Positions 49,449-57,573 of a DNA stretch of 64,000 nt are shown here, piece by piece. The position numbers and the translations under genes were made by a program. The notes under the pieces were generated by a model. It searched no databases, was not told the DNA's origin, and saw only the letters and a list, made by a program, of their open reading frames with translations. How positions within the stretch are numbered: position 1 is the first letter of the stretch; each line of letters begins with the position of its first letter. The stretch is from Corynebacterium sp. NML98-0116 (GTDB taxonomy: Bacteria > Actinomycetota > Actinomycetes > Mycobacteriales > Mycobacteriaceae): positions 1,262,875-1,326,874 of the forward strand of contig NZ_CP017639.1 of NCBI RefSeq assembly GCF_001767255.1, read 5' to 3'.

Positions 49449-50198
49449 ATGGACATGATCGTTAACGAGTTTTGTAAACTTCGGCGCACTTACATCACAA
49501 TCGTTGCCGTCGCCATCCCACTCGTCTCCGTCGTCTTCGGTGCTGGCAACTACGCCGCCAACTCTGAGACTTTGGAATCCGGGTGGACGAGCTATTGGTC
49601 CCAGGCGACGCTATTTTACGGCATGCTTTTCATGGTGGCGGGTATTTCGATTCTCGCGTCCTCCACGTGGCGCGTTGAGCACCGTGGCGGCAACTGGAAC
49701 ACATTGCTTACCTCGTCCAGATCGGCGGCGAGTCTGGTCACCGCAAAACTTGCTGTACTCATCGCGATGACCTCAATTATGCAGTGCGTGTTCATCGTCT
49801 TGAGCACTATCGGTGGTTGGGTCGCTGGCCTATCAGGCATGCCGCCGATGGCCCTACTCGCATCGTCCTTACTCGCTGTGGTTCCTGCGATGGCAGTGGC
49901 CGCGTGGCAAAGCTTCGCTTCAATGCTGGTCCGCAACTTTGCCATGCCAGTCGCCCTTGGCGTGGTGGCCAGCCTCGTCGCTTTTGGTGCAATTGCTGCC
50001 GGCGCCACAGTAGCGCAGTTTCTGCTTCCTCCCGTCGGCGTGGCCACGATGCTGTGGATGGGCGGTAACGCAGTCGCGGGCTCGGGTATCCTCGAGTGGA
50101 ATGCGGTGTCCGGCGTCCTCGCAAGCACCCTGCTGCTTACTGCCACAGCGTGGCTTGCGTCCGTCGTGTACCTGCGCCATGCCGACGTGAAGGCGTAA
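49449..50198 (+). CDS. ABC permease, lantibiotic-immunity type (second)
   Basis: Paralogue of the preceding permease, 249 aa, starting 2 nt after its stop. The N-terminus MIVNEFCKLRRTYITIV and the loop RVEHRGGNWNTLLTSSRSAA parallel those of the first permease, and six hydrophobic segments are seen. ATPase plus two unequal permeases is the lantibiotic-immunity (FEG) pattern. No lantibiotic precursor or modification gene is close, so this is a defence or stress module rather than producer immunity. Confidence 0.85.
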   Translation: MDMIVNEFCKLRRTYITIVAVAIPLVSVVFGAGNYAANSETLESGWTSYWSQATLFYGMLFMVAGISILASSTWRVEHRGGNWNTLLTSSRSAASLVTAKLAVLIAMTSIMQCVFIVLSTIGGWVAGLSGMPPMALLASSLLAVVPAMAVAAWQSFASMLVRNFAMPVALGVVASLVAFGAIAAGATVAQFLLPPVGVATMLWMGGNAVAGSGILEWNAVSGVLASTLLLTATAWLASVVYLRHADVKA

Positions 50199-50200
50199 GG

Positions 50201-50206
50201 TACTGT
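50201..50206 (+). promoter_or_regulatory. -10 box of the spermidine-synthase-like gene
   Basis: TACTGT, 8 nt before the ATG at 50215, directly after the second permease stop. Confidence 0.4.
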
Positions 50207-50214
50207 CACTGTGC

Positions 50215-51024
50215 ATGGCAGCAAAAAGTGAATTCCATGAAATCGATACCGGCGTCGCGGAGGTTCTCCACGAACCGGACGGCTCCATGGTGCTCCTCGT
50301 CAACGGCGTGCCGAGCTCCCACATCGTCCCCGGCGACCCCGAACGGCTGGACTTCGAATACATGAGGTGGATCGCTGATTTTCTGAACGACCAACAGCTT
50401 GTCGACGTCCCCCTTTGGCCCAAACCACGCCTAACCCACCTCGGTGGCGCTGCCTGCACACTGCCCCGCTACTTTGCTTCTAAGTGGAACGGCTCGCGCA
50501 ACACTGTCGTGGAAATTGACATGTCACTTGCCGAGCTCGCCCGCGAACTTTTCGATATCCCCCGTTCACCGGTCGTTAAAATACGAGTCGGTGACGCCCG
50601 CGAAGTCACCGACAGCTTCAAACCCAACACCCGCGACATCATCATTCGCGATGTCTTCTCATCAGCGATCACTCCACGAAACCTGACCACGGTGGAGTTC
50701 TTCGAGCAAGCGCGGAAATCACTCAGCCCGTCAGGAATATATGTGGCAAACTGCGGCAGCCACGCGGATCTCAAAGAAGCGAAGGAAGAACTGGCTGGCA
50801 TGCTCGAAGTGTGGCCACACGTTGCCGCAATCGCGGACCCACCAATGCTGAAAGGCCGCCGCTACGGCAACATCGTCCTCATCGCCGCAAACACACCAAT
50901 CGAGGCCAGCCCTTCGCTAAACCGTGAACTGCTCAAAGGCGCCGTGCCTGCGCAGTTCAAGCACGAAAAAAGGGCCCGTAGCCTTGCTACGAGCCCTCGC
51001 TACGACGCGCCTACCGACGTCTAG
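50215..51024 (+). CDS. Spermidine-synthase-like methyltransferase-fold protein
   Basis: 269 aa, Rossmann-type aminopropyl/methyltransferase fold. LTHLGGAACTLPRYF corresponds to the glycine-rich nucleotide loop, NTVVEIDMSLAELA to the acidic end of strand 2, VKIRVGDAREV and TRDIIIRDVFSS to motifs III and IV (D-x-F-S instead of the D-x-x-D of true synthases), LSPSGIYVANCGSH to the next strand. The polyamine-site residues are not conserved, so spermidine synthesis is unlikely; actinobacteria commonly have such proteins of unknown role. The last codons contain the terminator of the convergent lysozyme gene. Confidence 0.8.
   Translation: MAAKSEFHEIDTGVAEVLHEPDGSMVLLVNGVPSSHIVPGDPERLDFEYMRWIADFLNDQQLVDVPLWPKPRLTHLGGAACTLPRYFASKWNGSRNTVVEIDMSLAELARELFDIPRSPVVKIRVGDAREVTDSFKPNTRDIIIRDVFSSAITPRNLTTVEFFEQARKSLSPSGIYVANCGSHADLKEAKEELAGMLEVWPHVAAIADPPMLKGRRYGNIVLIAANTPIEASPSLNRELLKGAVPAQFKHEKRARSLATSPRYDAPTDV
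50966..50996 (-). terminator. Terminator of the GH25 gene inside the opposite gene's coding end
   Basis: On the minus strand GGGCTCGTAGC and GCTACGGGCCC form an 11-bp stem (one T-G pair) with a 3-nt loop, followed by TTTTTT. It is translated on the plus strand as the last 20 or so codons of the spermidine-synthase-like gene. Confidence 0.85.
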
Positions 51025-52082
51025 TGCGCAGCGTTATCCAACAGGATCAGCAGGTCACCAACCTGGTAATCACCAATCATCATGTTACGCAGGTCATCCA
51101 CGGGCAGTTCGCCCTGAGAAGCCAGGCGCTGGACAAGGCCAGCGATGTTGTTCGCGTCCTTAATATCAAAGCCGAATTTCGCAGCCTCCGACGCAACCTG
51201 TGATGCACCCAGGGCACCGGCGGCCAACGCGAGGATCGCGACGACCAGCGCCGTGCTGTTCTGTTCCAGAACCTCAAGCTGATCGGAGTCCGGCACCTGG
51301 AACGTCTCAAGGACGCCACCTGCGGAACCGAGATTGCCAGCGGCGAAACCGCCGAACTGTGCACCGGTGCCGTTAAACAAGTTCATATCGACAGTCGCCG
51401 GAATACCAGCGACCCGGCCGGAGTCGCTACGCTGCCAGAACGTCAACTTGTCCCAGCCACCGACCGGACGTGGCGGCTGGTTCTGGTATGCGGCAAGCCA
51501 CAGCGGGTAGCTAGTAAACGCGTTGGTGTTGTTCATCCGCTCGTACCAGAAATAACGGTAGGTATAGAGCATCGGCCGCTTGCCCGATGCACGCTCCAAC
51601 TCAGTGAGGAAGATCTGCGTCCACGCCGCGAGCTGTGTTGGACCAAGCCCCTCATCGACCTCAAGGTCAAGAACTGGTGGCAGCTGCTGCGCAGGGCCAG
51701 CGTTAATGACGTTTGCGAAGTGGCGAGCCTGCGCAATAGGGTCCATCCCCGGTCGCGCATAGTGATATGCACCGACCTTCAAACCTGCATCTGCAGCAGC
51801 TTTGACATCTTCTTCGTAAAACGAGTTCTTGTACGTCGTTCCCTCAGTCGCCTTGACGAACGCAAAGTGCTGCCCACCGACCGTTCCTGCCATCTTCCAG
51901 TTGATTGGCGCACCACCAGGGCGCTGGTGATCAGCCACATCAACGCCAGAGATCAGACCAGGGATTGATTGAGCATCCGCATGAGGACTCAACGATTGAG
52001 GTGCAAAAACAGTAAGCGCAAGGGCAAGCGTCGCGGCCACAAAAGCCGCGGTTGCAGAGCGAAGTCTAGGGGCTACATACAT
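51021..52082 (-). CDS. Secreted GH25 lysozyme (N-acetylmuramidase)
   Basis: Cleaves peptidoglycan between MurNAc and GlcNAc, 353 aa. The signal peptide (about 1-37) ends at ADAQS. GH25 domain at about 40-240: ISGVDVADHQRPGG with the first Asp, FAFVKATEGTTYKN, GAYHYARPGMDP, LPPVLDLEVDEGLGP with the catalytic Asp/Glu pair and PATVDMNLFNGT. Residues 240-353 have a hydrophobic stretch (ALVVAILALAAGALGASQVA) and end in a short helical segment. This region resembles no cell-wall binding module I know and could hold the enzyme at the membrane. Leaderless ATG at 52082. Confidence 0.9.
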   Translation of the reverse strand: MYVAPRLRSATAAFVAATLALALTVFAPQSLSPHADAQSIPGLISGVDVADHQRPGGAPINWKMAGTVGGQHFAFVKATEGTTYKNSFYEEDVKAAADAGLKVGAYHYARPGMDPIAQARHFANVINAGPAQQLPPVLDLEVDEGLGPTQLAAWTQIFLTELERASGKRPMLYTYRYFWYERMNNTNAFTSYPLWLAAYQNQPPRPVGGWDKLTFWQRSDSGRVAGIPATVDMNLFNGTGAQFGGFAAGNLGSAGGVLETFQVPDSDQLEVLEQNSTALVVAILALAAGALGASQVASEAAKFGFDIKDANNIAGLVQRLASQGELPVDDLRNMMIGDYQVGDLLILLDNAAH

Positions 52083-52089
52083 ACGCGAC

Positions 52090-52095
52090 ACTCTA
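52090..52095 (-). promoter_or_regulatory. -10 box of the GH25 gene
   Basis: TAGAGT on the minus strand, 7 nt before the ATG at 52082. The remaining 52096-52326 holds no gene I can support. Confidence 0.45.
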
Positions 52096-52326
52096 GCGCA
52101 CACCAGTCACACCATTCACACGCGACACACACAAATCATCAGACGCTTCAGTACTATCTGCCTGTATGTTGGCTGGGCACCACATTCCCACCACACGCAG
52201 ACGCGACCAGCAAGTTCTCGTCACGACGGGCGGCAAAACCCGGATTCTGGTGCACCCCCTCATGCCACTCGAAAATAGTTCGTGCTGCCGGGGAACAATC
52301 CCACACCCCAGCCCGACACACAATAG

Positions 52327-52374
52327 AAAAACGGGGCCCTCGGCACCGGGAACACTCCCGGCACCACAGGCCCC
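52327..52374 (-). terminator. Metalloprotease terminator
   Basis: On the minus strand GGGGCC and GGCCCC enclose GGTGCCGGGA / TCCCGGTGCC (wobble pairs), a long stem, followed by GTTTTTCT. It lies 14 nt after the protease stop. Confidence 0.9.
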
Positions 52375-52387
52375 ACAGAACAACTAG

Positions 52388-54655
52388 CTAGAAGTGCAGA
52401 CCACCAGACATCGCCGCGGCAACACCACCACCAATTAACAGCAGCAGCACCACAATCGGAGCAACAATCGCCGCAATATTCGTCTCACCCTCCGCCTGGA
52501 TACGATCCTTGCTTGCCGCATCCTGACGATCATCCTGCACACTCGCCGCTGGGCGCTGCGCCGTCGTCAACTGCTGCGAAGACTCATGCTTACCAGCCTT
52601 CGCCGTCGTCGGGGCAGTCTGTGTATTCTGCTGCGGTTTACGAGGCGCACCAGCCATCGCATCACCATCAACATCCGCATCCATGACCGCGGCAACATCA
52701 AACCGGCCAGCAAAGGCTTGGGAGCCATCCTCATTGACCACACGCACATCCAACGGCAACGACGACGTCTTAACCACACCAACCGTCACAGGCAGCGCAA
52801 CCGTTGCCTCGCCTTGGCCTGCAACCGTCACAACCTGCTCGGCCTTCCCCGACGGGTAGACAACCTCAACACGCATCCGGGCCGCATCCAACCCAGGATT
52901 TGCAACCTTCAAGCTCACCGTATTCTCACCACGGTGAAGCTCAGGGTCACCTACAACAGCAACCTTCGCACTGCCCTGCGCGGCCTCAGCTTGCTGCATC
53001 GCCTCTTGCTGCGCGGCAAGCGCTTTACCATCAACCTTCACATCAGCGGCACCGATCGTGGAGTTGTAATCCTTACCAATCTTGCCGGTGTTAATCATCA
53101 AGTTGTCCCAGTCGGCTGGCACACGGTAGTCACCTTTGTAGCAGTCCATACCCGGCTGGTTGCATACCTCTGGCAGTGGCCCACCAGAGACAGATTCTTC
53201 ATCCGAGTAGTTAAAGTGCGTGAACTGGTAGAGGTAGTTCATCACCGAGTAGTAGTTCGGCAGGTAATCCGACTGCGGCACCTCGTTAGCGAACTTCATC
53301 GAACCATTATGGTTGAGCCCCAACGTGTGGCCCAGCTCGTGCATGATCGTGTTACGCAGCTGATCATCGCTGCGCATACGCTCATGCTTGGCAACATAAA
53401 ACGAGTTATCCGCAACCAAAGCCAAACCGGTACCCCAGTGGCCACGCTGCATCTGGTCCCCAATGACACCAACCCGGAAGACTGCCGCACGCGCACCCAA
53501 AATGGTATCGATGTTATCGACCAGTTTCATGCCCGGGATGGTGCCCTCGAAGTAGTACGGGGCGTACGGCTCAGTCTGTCCACCATGACGCGTCGGGTAG
53601 TTTGCAATGTTGGTGTAGGTATCACCGGCATCGATGTGCAGGTTGACCCCGTACTGGTCGAAGCGGTCCACCAGCTGCTGCAAAATATCGCGGTGTGGGC
53701 GGTAGCTTGCCACCGACATCTGCGCACACATGGCAGCATCCGCACCAGGTGTGTCGCAGCCAGCCTGCTGCCACTGCGAGTTCATCCAATTAAGCTGCAG
53801 GAACAAATCCGGGCGCTCAGGATCAGCACCCCACTGATCAAGCGGCATGACCGTACCATCGCTTAAGGTGACGCCTTCGCGCTCCCAGACATCCGGCAGA
53901 CCGTCACCATCAGAATCAACAGCACTGTCCTGGGTTGTGACCTCCATGTGCATGGCAGCAGTCAACGTGTTGCCTGCATCAATGCGCTCAAACCAACGCC
54001 CACGCTGGAAGCTGGCCCCTGCTGGATCCACAAACCCAACCTCACCGGCAGCCGTGGTGCGCTGGAACGCATCGGCTGCACCAGACGAGGTTGCATTATC
54101 GAACGACACCGCAGTCTCATAGCCAAGCTGGGCCGGGGCAACAACAAACTTCCCATCATCATAGGAGCCGGAAAGCCCGACCTGGGAGTTAATCTGGTTC
54201 GTCAGATCCGCCTGCACAAACGCTGAAGCATCCTTGTTGTTGGTCACCCGCACAATGACATCGACGCGGTTGCCATCAAAGCGGTATTCACGCTCGACCG
54301 ACACACCAGCGTCCTGGTCTTCACCGCGGTAGATGACCACCTGGGTGTTACCATCACGGTGCGTATCCACGTTAAGGTCAGACTCTAAATCCACTAGCGC
54401 ACCATCGGCACGCAGGTCCACATACAGTGAGGACTCCTGGCTGCCAGCAATGGAGCGGGCATCCGTAAACTTCAACGTCGAAATACGACCCGGCTGTGTT
54501 ACCGAGTTGTGAAAGACCGCACCCGGCCCGTCAGCGGTCACTGTGACCGACGAGTCAGCAACAGCCAGCTCCGCGTGAGCAACCTGTGCACCATTAGCCG
54601 CAACGGCCAACACACACGCTGCTACGCATACCTTCCGTGCAATGCTGTTCATCAT
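52388..54655 (-). CDS. Membrane-anchored secreted zinc metalloprotease (metzincin type)
   Basis: 755 aa. Signal peptide about 1-29; a beta-rich N-terminal domain to about 240; a calcium-type loop DSDGDGLPDVWE; then the catalytic domain with NTIMHELGHTLGLNHNGSMKF (HExxHxxGxxH near 437-447) and the Met-turn YYSVMNYLYQF. A domain with conserved C-x-x-x-x-x-x-C (EVCNQPGMDCYKGDY) and an Ig-like region (600-690) follow, then a polar linker and a C-terminal membrane segment (IAAIVAPIVVLLLLIGGGVAAA) with only a few residues after it. Display on the cell surface is expected. The ATG at 54655 is one of two adjacent ATGs. The substrate is unknown. Confidence 0.85.
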   Translation of the reverse strand: MMNSIARKVCVAACVLAVAANGAQVAHAELAVADSSVTVTADGPGAVFHNSVTQPGRISTLKFTDARSIAGSQESSLYVDLRADGALVDLESDLNVDTHRDGNTQVVIYRGEDQDAGVSVEREYRFDGNRVDVIVRVTNNKDASAFVQADLTNQINSQVGLSGSYDDGKFVVAPAQLGYETAVSFDNATSSGAADAFQRTTAAGEVGFVDPAGASFQRGRWFERIDAGNTLTAAMHMEVTTQDSAVDSDGDGLPDVWEREGVTLSDGTVMPLDQWGADPERPDLFLQLNWMNSQWQQAGCDTPGADAAMCAQMSVASYRPHRDILQQLVDRFDQYGVNLHIDAGDTYTNIANYPTRHGGQTEPYAPYYFEGTIPGMKLVDNIDTILGARAAVFRVGVIGDQMQRGHWGTGLALVADNSFYVAKHERMRSDDQLRNTIMHELGHTLGLNHNGSMKFANEVPQSDYLPNYYSVMNYLYQFTHFNYSDEESVSGGPLPEVCNQPGMDCYKGDYRVPADWDNLMINTGKIGKDYNSTIGAADVKVDGKALAAQQEAMQQAEAAQGSAKVAVVGDPELHRGENTVSLKVANPGLDAARMRVEVVYPSGKAEQVVTVAGQGEATVALPVTVGVVKTSSLPLDVRVVNEDGSQAFAGRFDVAAVMDADVDGDAMAGAPRKPQQNTQTAPTTAKAGKHESSQQLTTAQRPAASVQDDRQDAASKDRIQAEGETNIAAIVAPIVVLLLLIGGGVAAAMSGGLHF

Positions 54656-55013
54656 CGTTGTCACAATCCTTATACCTTCCATCACGCACCACCCAACCGG
54701 TGGAACATGAAACCCTTCGTTGTTCTGACCCCAAGTTTATGCACCCGAACTATACATGGCTAATCAACCCAAAACACGACAACAAAACAGGCAAAAACAC
54801 GCCCACAAAACCCGGATTTTTCAACACATCTAGCCCCACAACCTGCACACATAGCTTAAAAAACACTCAGAAACCATCGCAGCAAACCCAACATGTTCAA
54901 CAAACCCACCGACACCTGTCGATGGGTGTTCAACAATCAACCCACCCGTATATTATGCGCTCTAGTGCAACAGTAGGTAAGAGAATACTTAACAAATCGG
55001 GATTACCAGGCAC
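54656..55013 (-). promoter_or_regulatory. Long leader and promoter of the metalloprotease gene
   Basis: No gene is supported here. TAATAT (54950-54955, minus strand) is the best -10, giving a leader of about 290 nt. Near its 5' end 54905-54928 can form a hairpin (ACCCA / TGGGT and CGACA / TGTCG, one mismatch) followed on the minus strand by TTTGTTG, weakly terminator-like. The leader is very poor in G on the plus strand, i.e. unusually poor in C on the RNA. Confidence 0.4.
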
Positions 55014-55037
55014 GACATGTGTCATTCGACACGTGTC
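55014..55037. promoter_or_regulatory. Two tandem near-palindromes upstream of the metalloprotease
   Basis: GACATGTGTC (55014-55023) and GACACGTGTC (55028-55037) are 14 bp apart centre to centre, the second perfectly self-complementary. They lie about 60-85 bp upstream of the predicted -10; probable tandem sites for a dimeric regulator. Confidence 0.5.
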
Positions 55038-55189
55038 GCCGATACTATTAATGCACAACCTTTTTATGCTAAAAACCTTTCGTGGTCTGGTGTAGCCAAA
55101 CTTAGGCCCTATGGATGCGTTAGGCAGACCTTTTCGTGATCGTTGAACAGTTGGTACCCCCGTGTTTTACCCCCGTTGGGTTGGGTCGA

Positions 55190-55235
55190 AAGTATGAAAG
55201 GCCCGAACCAGCATGATGCTTGTACTGGTTCGGGC
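55190..55235 (-). terminator. Cysteine desulfurase terminator
   Basis: GCCCGAACCAG (55201-55211) pairs with CTGGTTCGGGC (55225-55235); TTTCATACTTTC follows on the minus strand. 55038-55189 holds no gene I can see. Confidence 0.85.
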
Positions 55236-55288
55236 CCGGCAAACAACGCCAACACATCGACGTTAACTCGCCCACTATCGCGTGAGAT

Positions 55289-56413
55289 CTACATGTTCCC
55301 CGCCGCTCGCGCCTTCGCAACTACATCAGCGATGTTCTGGACAAAGTAGTCGACGTCCTCACGTGTGTTCGTTCGCCCCAGCGAAATTCGTAGCGCGCCC
55401 AAGCCGAGCGCTTCCTCCACGCCCATCGCCTCAAGCACATGACTCATTCGGGTCACACCACTTGCGCATGTAGACCCAGTTGATACAGCGATGCCCAACG
55501 AGTCGAGCAGCATCAGCATCGCGTCCCCGTGGGCACCGCGGAACATGAAGTGGGCATGCCCCTCCACAGCTGGCTCCTGGGTTGTTACCACCACGTCCGG
55601 GACCTCACGCTGTACACCTGCCACGAGTGCATCGCGAAGTTCCTTCACGCGTTCGCGTTCACGATCCATCTCAGAGCATGCTTCCGCCAGTGCTACAGCT
55701 GTTGCAGCGGCAGAGGCCACGTCTACCGTCCCTGGTCGCAGTCCACGTTCCTGGCCGCCACCGTGAATCGATGCGGTCGGCGCCGGCGAGCGTTTCGCTA
55801 GCAGTAGGCCGGTTCCGCGTGGCCCACCAAACTTATGTGCGCTCGCTGCCAATGTGGTAGCACCGAGGTCGTGGAAGTGAACGGGGACCTTTCCAACGGC
55901 CTGCACAGCATCCACATGAACAGGAGTGTTCTGAAGCGCAGCTCTGCGAACAACCTCCTTCACTGGCTGGAGTGCGCCAGTCTCATTGTTTGCCCACATC
56001 ACTGCGGCCACAGCTGCCGGAGTGTCAAGCGCCTCGAGGTCCGACAGGTGGCCGTCGTCGCCTACCGGGAGCCAATCCACGTGCTGTGCTCCTAGTGCCT
56101 TGACAGTCTCGAGCACTGCCGAGTGCTCAACCGGTGAACACACCACCCGGTCCCCTTGCTTGCCACGCATGGCTTCGTAGAGACCGCGGACCGCGATGTT
56201 GTCTGCCTCGGTGCCCGAGCCTGTGAAAATCACTTCAACCGGGTCCGCGCCAAGCAACTCCGCGACTTGTTCTCTTGCATCGGCAAGCACCGCGTTGGCT
56301 TGGCGTCCCGCTGCGTGTTGCGCACCGGGATTCAACGCACCTGCGTGTTCAACCCAGGCATCGATTGCTACCTGACGCATCGGAGTAGTTGCAGCGTGAT
56401 CGAGATACTTCAT
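55289..56413 (-). CDS. Cysteine desulfurase (NifS/IscS-like)
   Basis: PLP enzyme that takes sulfur from cysteine for tRNA thiolation and other cofactors, 374 aa. YLDHAATTPMRQVAIDAW at the N-terminus, VIFTGSGTEADNIAV, CSPVEHSAV, HVDAVQAVGKVPV, SAHKFGGPRGTGLL with the PLP lysine, and GSTCASGVTRMSHVLEAMG with the persulfide cysteine near 325. In C. glutamicum the corresponding gene (nifS2) is close to mnmA. The ATG at 56413 follows a -10 box that lies within the 3' end of the methyltransferase gene. Confidence 0.94.
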   Translation of the reverse strand: MKYLDHAATTPMRQVAIDAWVEHAGALNPGAQHAAGRQANAVLADAREQVAELLGADPVEVIFTGSGTEADNIAVRGLYEAMRGKQGDRVVCSPVEHSAVLETVKALGAQHVDWLPVGDDGHLSDLEALDTPAAVAAVMWANNETGALQPVKEVVRRAALQNTPVHVDAVQAVGKVPVHFHDLGATTLAASAHKFGGPRGTGLLLAKRSPAPTASIHGGGQERGLRPGTVDVASAAATAVALAEACSEMDRERERVKELRDALVAGVQREVPDVVVTTQEPAVEGHAHFMFRGAHGDAMLMLLDSLGIAVSTGSTCASGVTRMSHVLEAMGVEEALGLGALRISLGRTNTREDVDYFVQNIADVVAKARAAGNM

Positions 56414-56418
56414 GCGCA

Positions 56419-57573
56419 CTACCCTACGCGCTGATGCTCCCTTGCCTCGCAAATGTATGCAGTCGGGCTGTTGCCTGTTCGCGCAATAAGTACCGCCATC
56501 TGTCGGTGCCCTTTCAGCTTCATCTTCTTCCGAAGCTGGTCCGGGTTGACGTCTACCCCGCGTACGAGGATCTCAAGCGCCCCCGCTTGATAGTTGGCCA
56601 GTGCTGCCTTAAGACGCTTGAACGGCACAGCCTCTAAGAAACGGAAGCCACTCGTTGCTGCGGGAAGCTCATCACCCGTAAGAAATGCAATGTGCGGGTC
56701 CACCATCCACAAGCTGTGCCGGTGCGCCCAGTGGCGAACTAGCCCGGCGCGGATGATCGCTCCGTCGGGCTCGATCATCCAAGTACCTGGTTCGGCGACA
56801 GTGGTGTCGTCAGGCTCGTCCGACCTCACTATCTCTCGCGAACCGTCCGCGCGCAGCACCACCGCTTCGCGAATGCCGGATCCGAAACCTTCTGTGTACA
56901 GGCAGGTTTCTTTGACGCCGCCATCGAGAGAGACGACGCTGACGAGCCCGCTCCACTCGCTGTAGTCGATTCCGGGTGCACACTTTACTGCGAGTTCTCT
57001 GCCACGATGTGCTTCCACGAGGTCTGGCAGGGGTGGTAGGAGTTTTGCTGGGTCGGTGATTCGTCGGCCGTTGGCGCGTCGTGCTGGGTCAGCCACGATG
57101 ACATCGGCGCGGCTAATGGGTTGCAGTGCATCGGCTTGGCAGAGGAGCACGTTGGCGTCGGCAAGGTTTGCTTGAGCCATCGCAAGCCGTACGCGATCGA
57201 GATCGGAGCCTATCCAAGAGAGCTGTTGTTTTCTTATCGACGCCCCTTCGCTTCCCACTGAACAGGTCACGTCGTGGACCGTGGCTGCTCCGAAATCCTT
57301 GATCAGCTGCGCTCTGTATTCGGCAACGAGCTGTGGCGTTGCTTGTTGCGCGGCGTCGCTATCGGTAAGCCAATGTTCGGGCATCTTCCCACGGGCGCTG
57401 CGCTGCGCAGCGAGTAACTCCGAAACGACACGGGCATGATCGCCGAATTCCTTTTCCAGTACGGCTCTGTCGCGAATTAGCGTACTTGGAATGAGTTCGA
57501 GGTCCGGTCCAAGCGCCAGAATCTTTTGCAGGTTGTCCCGTAGGAACCCAACCTCGTCCAAAGTAAAACTCAT
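56419..57573 (-). CDS. Class I SAM-dependent methyltransferase with THUMP-like C-terminal domain
   Basis: 384 aa, probable RNA methyltransferase of unknown target. A helical N-terminal part (LDEVGFLRDNLQKIL) precedes the Rossmann fold: VHDVTCSVGSEGASI (motif I), WIGSDLDRVRLAMAQANL, then VIVADPARRANGRRI (motif IV, DPAR). The C-terminal ALEILVRGVDVNPDQLRKKMKLKG matches the THUMP-like end of this actinobacterial family. The start overlaps the stop of the Nudix gene (ATGA), so they are co-translated. Confidence 0.85.
   Translation of the reverse strand: MSFTLDEVGFLRDNLQKILALGPDLELIPSTLIRDRAVLEKEFGDHARVVSELLAAQRSARGKMPEHWLTDSDAAQQATPQLVAEYRAQLIKDFGAATVHDVTCSVGSEGASIRKQQLSWIGSDLDRVRLAMAQANLADANVLLCQADALQPISRADVIVADPARRANGRRITDPAKLLPPLPDLVEAHRGRELAVKCAPGIDYSEWSGLVSVVSLDGGVKETCLYTEGFGSGIREAVVLRADGSREIVRSDEPDDTTVAEPGTWMIEPDGAIIRAGLVRHWAHRHSLWMVDPHIAFLTGDELPAATSGFRFLEAVPFKRLKAALANYQAGALEILVRGVDVNPDQLRKKMKLKGHRQMAVLIARTGNSPTAYICEAREHQRVG
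56421..56426 (-). promoter_or_regulatory. -10 box of the cysteine desulfurase gene
   Basis: TAGGGT on the minus strand, 7 nt before the ATG; it overlaps the stop region of the upstream methyltransferase gene. Confidence 0.45.

Noticed and set aside
52586..53866. 426-codon open frame on the plus strand, rich in Arg and His
   Set aside because: Exactly antisense to the metalloprotease catalytic domain; no start context or family motif.
54637..55095. 152-codon frame on the plus strand
   Set aside because: Starts inside the metalloprotease gene antisense and runs through a low-complexity A/C-rich leader; composition explains its length.
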